Of a DNA stretch of 64,000 nucleotides, positions 47,501-56,880 are shown in pieces. The stretch comes from Escallonia rubra (taxonomy: Eukaryota > Streptophyta > Magnoliopsida > Escalloniales > Escalloniaceae), in the NCBI GenBank assembly GCA_033065855.1, contig JAVXUO010003160.1, positions 62,001 through 126,000 on the forward strand. Reading direction: 5' to 3'. How positions within the stretch are numbered: position 1 is the stretch's first letter; every line of letters begins with the position of its first letter. The notes under the pieces were generated by a model. That model was not told the origin of the DNA. It made no database searches and was given only the letters and a program-made list of their open reading frames with translations. A program made the translations under genes and the position numbers.

Positions 47501-50500
47501 CCGACTCAGCCTTGGTTTCCTCAAGAGCCAGGGTCGACATACATGTCTGCTGGACCTCAGGGTAAGTGATGTATATTCCGAGGTGATAAGTCATACTCTC
47601 TTTAACCATATTCTGCATCCAGTCTCACTCTGGTAGTGATCTGCAGGTGCTTTAGGGTTCATGGCAGGGCAAGCACCAAGGCCACAAATAACGTAAGTTA
47701 TTTCCCTGCTCTCACTACCATCTTGTATAAGGTGTCTTATAAGTCTGAGCTCCTTGCTTCCCTCATGTAATTATTTTAACTAGCTGTCATCATTCTGAGG
47801 GATGACCCCTTGGAAGTATATGTCTTTGGAGCTCTAATAGTCGCAGGTAGAAGTTCGTTAGATGCTGTTGATGAGTTTTATGATTGTTTTCTCCTTATTC
47901 TGAACAACTCTAAGATTTTGATGTGAATAGGTTCTTTAGTTGCTCTATCTGACCATGAACTTTACCACAAAATTGAAGGATAGTTCTATTGGACTGCTGT
48001 GACGCTTGCATTGTTCTATGTTTTAAAATTTTGCGCCATCAAGTGTAGCTGATCTACTGATGTAAGGTGGAGACGTGGCCAATCGATGATCTATTGTATA
48101 AGAACCGGAGAAAGTTGCCTCATATTACGCCAATCGAGAATTAGGTCAGCAAGAAAATCTTGAGATGGTTTATACATATTCATTGTGGTTCATTGGATGC
48201 CTATTTAAGAAGAATCGATCTGTTCCATGTTCATGGGGGCTAGGAGATGTAGGGTAAGATAGTTTATAACATGAGTGGTAGTGAAGAAAGACTTGATTGC
48301 TTGTATTGGAATTTTCAAAGAAGATGAATTAGATAAGTGAGCCTGGAGAATTTTAGTTGAATTAGGTGGCTGATTAGATCGATCTTGATTATATATTTTA
48401 CTAAACTTAATGTCCCATGTTTTACAATCCTACTCCTAATAACTCCTTTATTTTTCTGGACTGCTGCTGTTATATTCTGTTTCCGTTTAACGTAAAGCAG
48501 CTTTTGGTTCTAACCACCTTAAGAATTACTTATTTTTCAAAAAGAATGTGATGATTTGTTATTTCTGTTTTTAGTTGGGCGTGTTACCATCTGCTCTAAA
48601 AACTTGAGCTGTTGGAAAATGGACCAAACAATTTATATCATGCTTAATACTCCCTTGAATTGCACGTTGAGAGACAATTAAGAAACAAATTAAGGTGCAC
48701 CGCCATCAAGTGCACAAATAACCAAAGTGCAAATTGCACTATTATATAGGGAGGACAAATATGATAGTTGGAAGAATTGCACCCAAGACCTTTCGCGACC
48801 TGAGCTCTAGTACCATGTTAAGTAGTTAAAACCGCACCTAAACCTTAGACAAATCTAAGCCAACCCTGCGGCAATTAGCACTTTGACTCCTCTCTAGAAC
48901 ACTAAGTCAGCCTACCCCTTTGGCTGGGCAAGGACAAGAGCTAGAAAATAGAACGAAGGACACGAGAGATTTTGGGAGAATGCTTGCACTATCACAAGAG
49001 AGAATACAAGAATGCTTGGATTCTTGGATGGTTTGGCCAAGTGACGGCCTCACCTGTTTAAACATGGCCACCTCCTCAACGAACGGACGGCGGTGATCTG
49101 TTTGATCCTATGGTTTTACATTAGAATCTAGAATTCCCTTTAGGAATATCTAGATATTTACATGCGCCGTAATTTTCTAGAATACGCTAATATATATAAG
49201 AAGTCTTACACAAGTACAGAAGATTCTGGAGACAATCCTAGTAACTGCCATCTCGTGTTCTCGTAAGCGTTCCTTTGCACAATCTCTGAAATGTCTCCTT
49301 TCCTACTGTGCAGGACGCACTCCCCCACCTAATCTGGCGACGTCCTCGTCAGCCTCCTCTCTATATCTGCCAATAATCTCTCGGAACTGCCAAAGGTCTT
49401 TGGCTGGCTCCAAATGCTGCTTCCCTCTCTTGCTATCCCTTTCATTTCACAAAGTAGTGCCTCGCTGGTGGAACTCCTCCTCCGCTTGATCTTGTCGCTT
49501 AGCATGTACTCGGCCTCCTTGTCACAGGACTTGACAACGGCTGTTGGCACCTCATGACTGTCCTCGGCTAGGGTCTTCTATATTGGCATGGTAAGGCTTT
49601 AGCGAGCTGGCATGGAAGACCGGATTTATCTTAAATCGTGGCGGTAATTTCAATCGCGGTAGAATTTCCCAACCTTAGCCACGATATGAAAGGTCCTTTA
49701 TATCTACGTATCAACCCCTTGTGTACCTTCCTTTGAGTCTTGAATTTATTTGGCAACAGCTTCACCGTCACCTTGTATCCAAGTTACTACTCCTTTGGCA
49801 GTTGTCTAGTGACGATCGCTTCTTCATCTTGCAAGAATCCTTGTCAAGGTAAGAGTGAGCACTTCAGCTTGCTTGTTCCAAGACTTGGCCACTTGCATCG
49901 TCAATGGGCTTCTCCCTTATAGTCACCCGCTAAGACATGGGGAGTGAGTGGCTGGTGTCCCATGAAATCTCAAACGGGCTGCGTTTGTGGTCTCTCTCCT
50001 CTGCAGATTCTTAGAAAATTGTGCTGCGTCTAGGAGTTTAGCCCAGTCTGTCTAGTTGGCACTCACAAAGTGCCTTAAGCAGAACTCTAGGAGAGCATTC
50101 ACCTGCTTGGTCTAGGGATGAAAGTTTGTTGAGAAGTGCAGCTTCGAGCCTAGGAGCTTAGACAACTCCGTACATAACTTCCCCGTGACACGAGGATCCC
50201 CGTTGCTCACAATGAATTGGGGCAAACCCCAACACTTGACCACGTTCTTTAAAGATAGCCAGGCCACATCCTCCTTCTCTTGCACTGTGTTGTACCTCAG
50301 CTCGCCCCATGGTGGGGAAGAGCTAGGACGGGCTCTTTCGTGATTGCCTCCTTTAACTTGTCGAAGGCATTGTGACACCTCTTGGACCACTCCTATGCCT
50401 TGCCTTTCTTGAGTAGGTCCGTCAACGTGGCCGCTCTCGCCGAATAGCCTTTGATAAACTACCGATAGTAATTCATCAGGTTGAGAAACGATCATAGCTC

Positions 50501-52792
50501 GGAGAATTTGGTAGGTGCCTCCGACACCTTAATCTCTACCACCTTGCCTTCGTCCATCCTTAAAGTTCTGCCATTGATTTTGACCAAGGAAATGCCCCTC
50601 ATCCTTGGCGAAAAAGCTATTTTTCCCACTCGACAGGGAGCTCGTTGACTCGCAACACCTTGAACATCATCTCTAAATGCTTTACATGCTCGTCCACGAT
50701 GTCACTGTACACCACTATGTCATCTAGATAAACCACCACGAAGTGGTCTTCTTCACCAACGTGCAGAATGTGGCTACGGGCCTGTGGCATTAGTCAAGCC
50801 AAGCAACATGACTAAGAACTCAAAGGTTCTGTAGCGTGTCACACAAGTAGTCTTGGTTTTATCAGGAGCTAACGTTGAAAAGTTTAGAAAACGATGGCTC
50901 ACTGGATGGTGTCAATTATTAAGTGCTCTGATGAGGACATTTATCAGATAGGGAGCCCATCCTCTCCCAAGGTTGGGATAGGCTCCTTTTTCCCAACCCA
51001 TCTCAAACTGTCTAGCTATCGGTTCCTGATGCTTTTTCTTTAAATTAGAAAGACGGTGATCTAGTGCACTGTTCATTTAACCAAATACCCCTAGCCCTAC
51101 CTGAAAAATGTCACAATCAGCGCAATAAATAATTGACACAATCTAGTGCATTGGATAATCTGCATTGGATAATCTGGCCCAGCGCCATCTGCTAAACTTA
51201 TTACCGTTTGCTCTAGAGAAAGTCGTATGCGAGCAATTGCGAGCTCAACGCCCTCGCTAGGTGAGGTTCTATGTCGATTTCGTTAACACGTGTTCGAGAG
51301 CCATTAAACGTGTCCTTTGAGTTTAGAACTTGACCCAGCTCCAGTAAGGGCGGAGTCAATTGCAAGAGATTTGGAAAGATGTTGATTACCTGGGTGTGTA
51401 AACCCAGAAATTGAATATTAGATTATATGCAATACATTCTAATCGTCGTAACTCACCAATAGTGGTTTGATACACATTAATCACATCGACATCACTACTG
51501 ATCGTTGTTGCCATGTCCATAACGTCACCGCGATCATTACCACCATTTTTCAGTAATCACCACCAGCATCATGTTCAGGCACCACCACCATCGTACACGC
51601 ACCACTGGACACTGGCACCATCATTTTCATACACCCGCGACGAATCATACATGCAGCACCATCACCACCACCACTACCATCGTCTTACCCACTGTTTGCC
51701 CTCCCTCACCGTCAGATTGACCCATTGCCATAAGAATCATCGAGCACTGTGCCCCTACCATTAGATCTACCGACCACCTAGTTATTTGGACTCCTCAATG
51801 CGTGAAATACCCTTGTCGAACACACAATACTTGGACAGAGTTATAGGATATGTCGGATATTCTAATTTGAACATTATCTTATAACATTTCTTTCAATTTT
51901 TTATTGCTTTCAGATCAGACAAGTTCTGAATTAAACGATGTACGTCACATAAAAGATCACTTTACCTTAGTAATAAGTAAAAAGTTATAATATTTTGCCG
52001 TGTTCCTCTCTGTCTTCTGTTTTAGAGATTAAACGAATCCGACACTTGGACATGTACCAATCCAGACACTCGTACCGAGTTCATGCAGCCGACCACCATT
52101 GATGCCCCTAGATCACCACGAGTTTAGGCTGACGACATCATTGAGCGTGGTGATCAGACGGCATCAATGGTGATGATGATGGTGCTGGTAATGATTTGAC
52201 GACATCATTGAGCACCATTGCGCTATCGTGAGATCACACGATCTCGATGGCGGAGCCGATGGATATGGAGGGGGAAGAGAGAATAACGAGAGGGGGGATG
52301 AAGTTTGTGAAGACTGAGAATAGGGCGAGAGAGGAAATATGGGTCTGATGAGACATGAGGACATGTGGGCAGAGAAATGAGAGAATAGGTTTGTGGGCAT
52401 TTCGGTCAAACAAGGGCCGAGTTAGGGGTGCGCCTGATTATCTAGCACACACTGGTGAAGGTTTTAAAGAAAAGCAACAAGGACCGTTCACGTTGCGGGA
52501 GTGAAAAGTCTTGAGATGGGTTTGGAAGGTCAGAGCCATCCCAACCTTGGCTCCTTGAGTGTATGTACATATAATATTTGCTCTTTTATTATCATTGTAT
52601 TTTGATAAAAAGTGTTATTTGGTCCTTTCACTCATAAGATATGTATACTATAACAGGTAAAGAAACTTTATTTGCTGCTCACCTCCGCGATGCAATAAAT
52701 TTAGTTAGGTGAAGTAACCGAGTTGCTAATTTTGCAGGACTATTCCAACTCAAGGTCCGGTTGCTTCAATTGGAGGAAATCCGTTTGCATAG
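28926..52792 (+). CDS. AGD14: AGD14/ZIGA4-type ARF GTPase-activating protein (13 coding exons)
   Basis: Exons: 28926-29021, 29479-29540, 40015-40102, 40175-40236, 40349-40445, 40602-41048, 41754-42410, 42550-42739, 42808-42918, 46667-46753, 47432-47561, 47647-47692, 52738-52792. All introns are GT-AG. The roughly 700-residue product starts MTSRKEEERNEKIIRGLMKL. The ArfGAP zinc finger uses C26, C29, C46 and C49 (CX2C-X16-CX2C), with the presumed arginine finger R54 in SGIHR. A Ser/Gln/Pro-rich middle follows, with WNAF and SSNPFD motifs, and the protein ends GGNPFA. This order and these motifs match Arabidopsis AGD14. Family role: stimulating GTP hydrolysis on ARF GTPases in vesicle traffic. 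Oddities: introns 2 (10.5 kb), 9 (3.7 kb) and 12 (5.0 kb) are transposon-filled, and exon 8 has a frame problem. Exon 7 might extend to 42470. Confidence 0.9.
29541..30770. other. Intron 2, proximal part, no gene
   Basis: AT-rich intron with a G-run (GGGGGCCGGGGGGGCGG at about 29735-29751) and a ~24-bp tandem unit GTCTACGCATATATCTGC near 30731-30780. No coding domain was seen. Confidence 0.5.
30771..31503. repeat. Tandemly duplicated ~300-bp block in intron 2
   Basis: A unit beginning AACTGGCACCAAGAAAGTT and containing GTACATATTGCGACTAC and GCTCTTAGGAGTTCAG occurs at about 30785-30943, 30946-31074 (partial) and 31219-31374. A companion segment (GCATGTGGAGTGCTGGGTTC ... CCCAAAACTTTGTTTA) occurs at about 31075-31204 and 31375-31503. 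Related - strand frames (MYDEPSTPHA, LRANL) run through the copies, but no known domain was recognised. Confidence 0.6.
31761..32592 (-). repeat. 3' LTR of the gag-only element
   Basis: It starts TGATGACACATTTTTTCCGC and ends TTGCTCCCAACA on the + strand. It aligns with 36719-37557 with scattered substitutions and a few short indels. No strong polypurine tract was found just inside it. Confidence 0.85.
32880..33395 (-). repeat. ~110-bp tandem repeats in the 3' part of the gag-only element
   Basis: Units begin near 32880 (partial), 32991, 33109, 33211 and 33323. Each contains TGACTGAACCTGAGGAATAT, CCCAAGCTGCCTACGTACCC and GATCAAGCCATCACGTAG-like segments. A second short duplication (TTTTGCCTAGACCGCCC ... 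CTAGCGGGCT) lies at 33427-33468 and 33492-33533. Confidence 0.75.
33779..34246 (-). pseudogene. F-box protein-like segment carried by the retrotransposon
   Basis: From an ATG at 34246 the frame reads ISLTDALPADIIRHILQKAG, an F-box start, followed by conserved CSREMEELSKDAIFIRSL and DEVPW. A single in-frame TAA (34046-34048) follows, and the same frame continues with CANKENAHALFYEGFMAYF, then GYLEHGWELLQRAVQKNHLG. This is the Sel1-like repeat region found after the F-box in the Arabidopsis At2g35280/At1g67623-type family. It lies downstream of gag in the same orientation. I infer capture of a host gene. F-box proteins of this kind are thought to act in SCF ubiquitin ligases. Family assignment rests on motif recall. 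Confidence 0.65.
34400..36714 (-). pseudogene. Ty3-type gag of the gag-only element
   Basis: The frame at 35087-35425 has a retrotransposon gag domain (PFPPTFTEPDFRRFNRKGNP, then LFVQSLERLAFIWYSSLPEG). It continues after a break into 34406-34831, with NYCPYHRVISHPIDKCFTLK, the CCHC-like/His-rich end seen in Ty3 gag proteins lacking a classic zinc knuckle. The N-terminal part (35831-36714) is proline-rich and basic and interrupted. Stops and shifts make it non-functional as read. A capsid role is known for the family. Confidence 0.75.
36697..36716 (-). other. Primer-binding-like site of the gag-only element
   Basis: The - strand reads TTTTGACACGCCTAGTGGGA right after the LTR. It resembles TGGCACGCCCAGTGGGAC-type sites of plant Ty3 elements with two apparent C-to-T/G-to-A changes. 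The tRNA is not assigned. Confidence 0.55.
36719..37557 (-). repeat. 5' LTR of the gag-only element
   Basis: It starts TAATGACACATTTTTTCCGC (TG end decayed to TA) and ends TTGCTGCCAACA. It contains the same TTTCCTTTTCTCTTYTGCCCC pyrimidine tract as its partner; frames through this tract are low-complexity. Confidence 0.85.
38260..38545 (+). pseudogene. LINE-derived fragment in intron 2
   Basis: The frame at 38267-38539 contains HTRFCVGSGDKSFWLDQFYG followed by ELCKHFPPSLSLT. This matches the stretch between RT and zf-RVT of plant LINEs (usual form VGNG..I.FW.D.W.G). It is on the sense strand of the gene. The rest of the element is not evident. Confidence 0.5.
38546..40014. other. Intron 2, distal part
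   Basis: No gene or clear repeat end was seen. A (CT)n tract stands at about 39129-39150. The intron ends GTCTGTTTCAG before exon 3. Confidence 0.5.
40015..42410 (+). CDS. AGD14: AGD14-like exons 3-7: end of ArfGAP domain and low-complexity middle
   Basis: Exon 3 (40015-40102) continues the ArfGAP domain with REFTHRVKSVSMSKFT. Exons 4-5 (40175-40236, 40349-40445) complete it with WDPQRQRLPDSS and a KTVYVDKRYAAGK-like helix. Exon 6 (40602-41048) holds the YHSYSQSPPYDFQYEERRYG signature. Exon 7 (41754-42410) is Ser/Thr/Gln-rich with IDLFQLAETP and NEGWATFDTP, both family landmarks. Phases are consistent throughout. Confidence 0.9.
42550..42918 (+). CDS. AGD14: AGD14-like exons 8-9, exon 8 with a frame conflict
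   Basis: The best acceptor (TTTATGCACAG, ending 42549) opens LEYVTPRDSKDLLSDAF. The conserved GQSWNAFTDSTGHLP segment follows in the +1-shifted frame after a TTTTT run at 42597-42601. Read straight on, translation stops at TAA 42670-42672. A weaker acceptor after CTAAAG (42580) would give an open frame without those residues. Exon 9 (42808-42918) reads GFVNGGNQGASLANGPPIFG and is clean. Confidence 0.75.
42919..44497. other. Intron 9, proximal part
   Basis: Open frames (for example 43035-43316 and 43885-44226) carry no recognisable domain. Trinucleotide-rich stretches (TGGTGG, GTTGTTGAT, CAACAATGG) occur at 43730-43990. Confidence 0.4.
44506..45225. mobile_element. hAT-type MITE in intron 9
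   Basis: The left end CTAGGAAGCACCGACACC and right end (reverse complement) CTAGGTAGCATGGACACG form imperfect inverted repeats. A perfect 8-bp direct repeat ATGGCGGT flanks it (44498-44505, 45226-45233), the hAT signature. TGTCCGACACCTC motifs recur near the left end. The interior is non-coding. Confidence 0.8.
45247..45949. mobile_element. Second hAT-type element, deletion derivative
   Basis: The ends are CATAGTTATTAAAAGCGC and (reverse complement) CAGTTTTATCAAAAGCGC. Flanks AGTAGTGT (45239-45246) and ATTAGTGT (45950-45957) match at 7 of 8 bases. The left ~350 bp are homologous to 21330-21740, including the C-terminal transposase codons, so it is a deletion derivative of the hAT family found in the MULE. 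Confidence 0.75.
46667..47692 (+). CDS. AGD14: AGD14-like exons 10-12
   Basis: Exon 10 (46667-46753) encodes SSNPFDHPYDFDLESSNM. Exon 11 (47432-47561) encodes FMDMSSLQAALPNDQ followed by TQPWFPQEPGS. Exon 12 (47647-47692) encodes GALGFMAGQAPRPQI. Each matches the C-terminal half of AGD14 in order. Donors are GTATGT, GTAAGT and GTAAGT. Confidence 0.9.
47693..48600. other. Intron 12, proximal part
   Basis: It starts at GTAAGT and is AT-rich. No coding domain or repeat end was recognised. Confidence 0.4.
48816..49319 (-). repeat. LTR with a PBS-like site beyond it
   Basis: The + strand begins TGTTAAGTAG and ends GGACGCA. On the - strand it is preceded by AGGTGGGGGAG (49320-49330). A TATATATA motif lies near 49190. 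It is followed by TGGTACTAGAGC (48804-48815), which resembles the initiator-tRNA-Met primer-binding site. One LTR thus has both a PPT before it and a PBS after it. Confidence 0.6.
48816..50890 (-). mobile_element. Chromovirus (Ty3) remnant in intron 12
   Basis: On the - strand, 50760-50640 encodes VFLDDIVVYSD, the RT catalytic region. At 50220-50110 there is an integrase segment (WGLPQFIVSNGDPR, LGSKLHFSTNFHP). At 49550-49329 a chromodomain-like end reads WSQPKTFGSSERLLADIERR. The RNase H to integrase interval is shortened by deletions and there are frame breaks. A purine tract (49320-49330) and a 504-bp LTR (48816-49319) follow. Confidence 0.7.
50968..52551. repeat. Fold-back-like sequence with inverted ends
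   Basis: CCAAGGTTGGGATAGGCTC ... CCCAACCCATCTCAA at the left pairs with the reverse complement at the right (CCAAGGTTGGGATGGCTC ... AACCCATCTCAAG). CAC/ATG-triplet stretches at 51500-51680 and 52160-52200 are also inverted. No target duplication was found, so a MULE or fold-back origin is only a guess. His-rich frames here are triplet artefacts. Confidence 0.45.
52738..52792 (+). CDS. AGD14: AGD14-like exon 13 and stop
   Basis: After TTTTGCAG the exon gives TTIPTQGPVASIGGNPFA (its first codon shared with exon 12) and TAG at 52790-52792. The GGNPFA end is the same as in Arabidopsis AGD14, so the terminal exon is secure although 5 kb of repeats separate it from exon 12. A 3' UTR follows; no clear AATAAA was placed. 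Confidence 0.9.
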
Positions 52793-54474
52793 TATTCCAC
52801 TTGTTTATTCCTCTTACTTAGATAGTACTAGCAATCCGCAGCTCCTTCTGTCTATTTGATGAACTCTAAACAAACTCCATTCTATATCTGCACTTGTTGT
52901 GACGATAAACCTTTCGATGCTGTTAGGTTTATTCATGGATGTCGCTGAAGTAACTTGAACAGTTTCTCACGCAATTGTGAGTTCTGATACCAAACAGACG
53001 TGTAGTTATAGCTTCGTTGGATTGTTATTTTTGCAAGAAATTGATTGCTTAGCATAGCATGATTGAGGTTCAATGTTGTCGTTCCAGTATGTATCCAGTA
53101 TGTACCTCATATCATCGACGATACTACTTGGGAGAAAATGATTAGTCTCATTATATGTAATGGTAATATTTTTCGTTGGTGGGATGCCGACAAAAAACTG
53201 AACTTGCCTGATATGTTATGAAGCCCAATATGAAGCCCTGTTTGCGTAATGAACTGTTCATTAGTCCTGAATAAATTCTCGGGACTCCACAATTTGGCCG
53301 CCTTGCGGACTATCACACTGCAGCTTTACACCTTCATTTCAAGGAGAACTGCAGCGGCTGTCTTTTGGTAGGTTGCACCATCAACCCAAGGTAAGGTATT
53401 GATCCCTGCTTTAGCTAACTGTTAGCAATCTCATGTGTCTTCAAAATCTTTCTTGTGTTATCACTCTAACGTGAGTAATTGAGTTGGCAATGATCTTGCA
53501 TTATCTGTCTAATGCAACTAATTTTCTTGCTCATTCACTCGATTATACAAATATGACCAATCTAACGACTTACCCTCGGTTACAATCTAATGCACACAAT
53601 TCTCAATCCTGCAAACATGAAGGAATCAATTCTTCATGGGGTTATCATTTGTAACTTGACTGTTTGGCTTCCTTCGGCACAAGTACTGTGGACTTCTCCA
53701 CATTGTGACCATGTTGGATTAACTACTCTTTTAAGTTGGGGATACGTAGGAAGCTTTGCAAGAGGTCTTAACCACATGCATTGCCCAGGAAGGAAAAATA
53801 TACAAGTTGAAAAGAAGTCTGTGTGGATATTGATAGGGCTGAAGCAAAATTTTAGTGTATAATCAACACAAAATGCGTATGTATAATCAACACAAATGCG
53901 TATTGGTAAAAACCTGGCCCTGGCCGTGAGCAAGAACACACTTAGTTCAATAGAGTTGGAATGATTGGGGGTAAAAGAACTTTAATCATTGTTCCAAAAA
54001 GAAAAATAGAAGCCTGCAATTGTAGGAGACTGTCTAATGATAAAGCGCATGGACCAGCACGGACTAATGTTCACTGTTAATTGACGCCTGAAACGTAATG
54101 CGAGAAAAATCTGACATTGAGAGGCAAAAAGCCCTCGCTCCCGTCAAGAGCAGTCTCGGAGTCAATGTGCCCAAGACTAATTTTGAGGTCGAGGCTTACA
54201 AATACTACATTCTGATAAGCACCTAACTGCTGCTGAATGGAATCGTGGAGGTATTCAATGCGATGATACAAGCTCAAGGTAGGATTAAGCATTCTATAGA
54301 AGGATGATGTTCAAAGAATGATCAACTCATGATAAACGCAATGCCGGGTTGCATTTGAATGGAATCATATTAGGTCTTCGATATGGTAATACGAGCTCAA
54401 TGTAGGGTTTGTCCTTTTTATGAAACATTGATGTTCTAGATAATATTAAGCCTTCAAGGCTCTTGAACAAGTAT
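52793..54474. other. 3' flank of the AGD14-like gene
   Basis: Presumed 3' UTR at first, then intergenic sequence. The longest frames (90-101 codons near 53600-53940) are overlapping, on opposite strands, and lack domains. Confidence 0.45.
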
Positions 54475-55258
54475 GATGATTATTGGGATTTATTAATGAT
54501 TAAGTTTATTATTATTATGGACTTCGGCCTGATAATGTATTAAGCCTAATATATTTAATTCAGTCTAATAAGTAGTCCGGTCCAGCCAAGTTAGGGTCAA
54601 GTTCAGTTGGTTAAATCAGTCCTGTTAGTTAGGTTTTACCTGGTCCAGTCATGAGATTGAGTTTGATTAAAAGAAAATACCTTGTGATTTATCCTTGATA
54701 CGTTCACTATCTTTGATTAAGATGAAGACGAGAGATCATTCTCAAAATTTGGTACATCTTTTCTGTTTTCTTAGAGATAATTATGGAATTAAGGATAGAC
54801 AACATCCTTAAATTTGAAAAAAAAATCTTAAAATTTTAAGGGTCGAACGGGTCGGTTTGTCAAAAACCGGCGGGTTCGTCGAGAACCGGTCAGTTTATTG
54901 ACTTTTTTTCAGTTTGCAATTTCTATTGAATATTTTTGTTTTATCACCTGATCACAGATTGAGATGATCATCTTTATCATTTCTGTCGCCCCAGACCTCT
55001 ATAAAGGGTCTTTGGGCTACATTTCAGAGGACCAACTTTTTCTCTCTAGAGCTTTATACAGTTTGCTCCTTAGAAGTGGTAGATAATCTCTAAGGAATAA
55101 TTTAGCATTTCATACTAATTTCTCCATATTTATAAGTCACTTGTATCGTGACTTTATCACAAGGAGTTCCCAAGTCTTCTAGGCAAGAGCTTTCTTGAGG
55201 TATATTAACAACTTTCTAGATTAATTAAGGGTATGATAGTCTAGAGGGTCCCCCATCC
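54475..55258 (+). repeat. LTR-like repeat, copy 1
   Basis: It contains GAACCGGTCAGTTTATTGAC, CCTCTATAAAGGGTC (about 54996) and a tail with CTCTAAGGAATAA and CCCAAGTCTTCTAGGCAAGAG. It resembles 56196-56880 in layout and, inverted, 58985-59400 in sequence. The TATA-like motif and leader suggest an LTR. Ends are approximate. Confidence 0.5.
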
Positions 55259-55399
55259 CCGCGACTTCATTTCAGTCATTGAAAACAAAATTTCAAAAGA
55301 GATGAAGTTATCTTGTATTTAAGCGACTAACCGCTTTGATGCGTTGTTGGCTCCTGCTCTTAGATACAAGTCCAGTTTCGACTAAGTAACCAGCCGCTG

Positions 55400-55970
55400 T
55401 GATGCATTGTGGACTTCGGCTCTTAGTCAAACCTCTACTTTGTCCCTCAACCACTCAAATTGATTTGGTGGCTCCGGCAATGGGCAAAGTTATTTTTGTA
55501 GTGCTAGACAACCCTTTCAAATCAATTTGGGGGCTCCGACATCTAGCAATACCGTTATCTTTATGTCGACCCTTTCAAATCGATTTGGGGGCTCCGGCAA
55601 CAAGCAAGATTCCATCTAGATATACGACATTGTCCGTCGACCACTCAAATGATTTGGTGGCTCAAGCAATGGCCAAAGTTATTTTCGTCTTGTTTGTCGA
55701 CCCTTCCAAATTGATTTGGGGGCTCTGGCGACCGGCAAGATTACCTTTTTGTATGTCTAGAAAGACACTTTCAAATCAATTTGGGGGCTTCGGCATCTAG
55801 ATATACGACTCTTTTCGTCGATCTTTTGAAAATGATTCGGTGGCTCTGACAAAGTTATTACTTCTTTTACATAACTAGATGACCTTTCAAATTGATTTTG
55901 GAGCAACAGACAAAAATTTCTGCAATATATTGTTTGACGACTAATCGATGTTACTGTTGGCTCCGCCTTC
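55400..55970 (+). repeat. ~65-bp tandem repeat array (CAAATTGATTTGGGGGCTCCGGC)
   Basis: About seven imperfect units contain CTTTCAAATCAATTTGGGG followed by CTCCGGCAWCWAGCAA-like sequence. It lies between two LTR-like repeats and is related, in reverse orientation, to the array at 61560-62240. The 133-codon frame through it is a by-product of the repeat. Confidence 0.7.
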
Positions 55971-56195
55971 TAACAATACCCTTGTATTTTAATCAACTAC
56001 GTTGGTCTAATTCCTCCTTGGAGGATATGTAGGAAGCTCTGTAAAGGTCCGACCTCATATCTGTGTTATGATTCTCGAGCCTATTCAGAGTCTTGTGGTC
56101 TTTTTCTCATGTTTCACTACATGAATATGTTGTTTTTGGTGATGGTCACCCACGCGCGAGCTTCATCACCGAGGGACTCTCTAGACACACCATGT

Positions 56196-56880
56196 TTGTA
56201 GTTATTATTAATTAAATAAATATTGGACGTTAAAATTAATTAGAGTTTATTATTGAGCTTAGGCCTAGTAATGTGACTTAATTAATTGTTTGATCCAGTC
56301 CAGTCATAGTTGTCAAGTCTAATAAGTCCAGTCTATTAGTTCAATTATGCAGTCCAGTCCAATTTTATTATTTTGTCAAGATAATTTAGGAAATTATTCT
56401 GTGAAGTATCCCTGATGCAAAGATTAAATCAATGGTTTATATGGTTAGAGATGATAAATCCTGAATCTTGTAGATCTCATCTGCATCAGAGATAACTACT
56501 GAAATTAGGGTAAGATAATGCCCCAAAATCCATGAAAAATCGTTTTAAAACTATAGGGTGAATCGGCCGGTTTTTCGACTAACCGGCCAGTTAATTGACT
56601 TTTATCGATTTGCGACTTTTATCAAATATGTTGAGTTATCTCCAGCTTGTAGATTGGCATAGCCAATTTTATCAGTTCTGCACCCCACGACGCTATAAAT
56701 AGGCCTCTTGGCATTCATTTTGAGTGTCGAAAGCCCATTATCTTCAGAGTTTGTGTACTATTTCTCTGTGAAGTGATACATTATCTCTTTCGAGAATTTT
56801 AGCCATTTATATTCACTTCATAAGTCTTTTAATCTTTTGCATCGTGGATCATTGGAGATCATCCCCGAATCTTAGCGACA
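56196..56880 (+). repeat. LTR-like repeat, copy 2
   Basis: It begins near TGTTTGTAGTTATTATTA and shares AACCGGCCAGTTAATTGAC, GACGCTATAAATAGGCC and a TCTCTTTCGAGAATTTTAG tail with the layout of copy 1. Divergence from copy 1 is substantial. Confidence 0.45.

Noticed and set aside
51513..51764. His-rich 83-codon frame that could look like a metal-binding protein
   Set aside because: It is built from CAC/CAT triplet repeats inside the fold-back-like sequence, with no flanking coding signal.
55399..55800. 133-codon + strand frame
   Set aside because: It runs through the 65-bp tandem array and its residues repeat with the DNA period; no domain.
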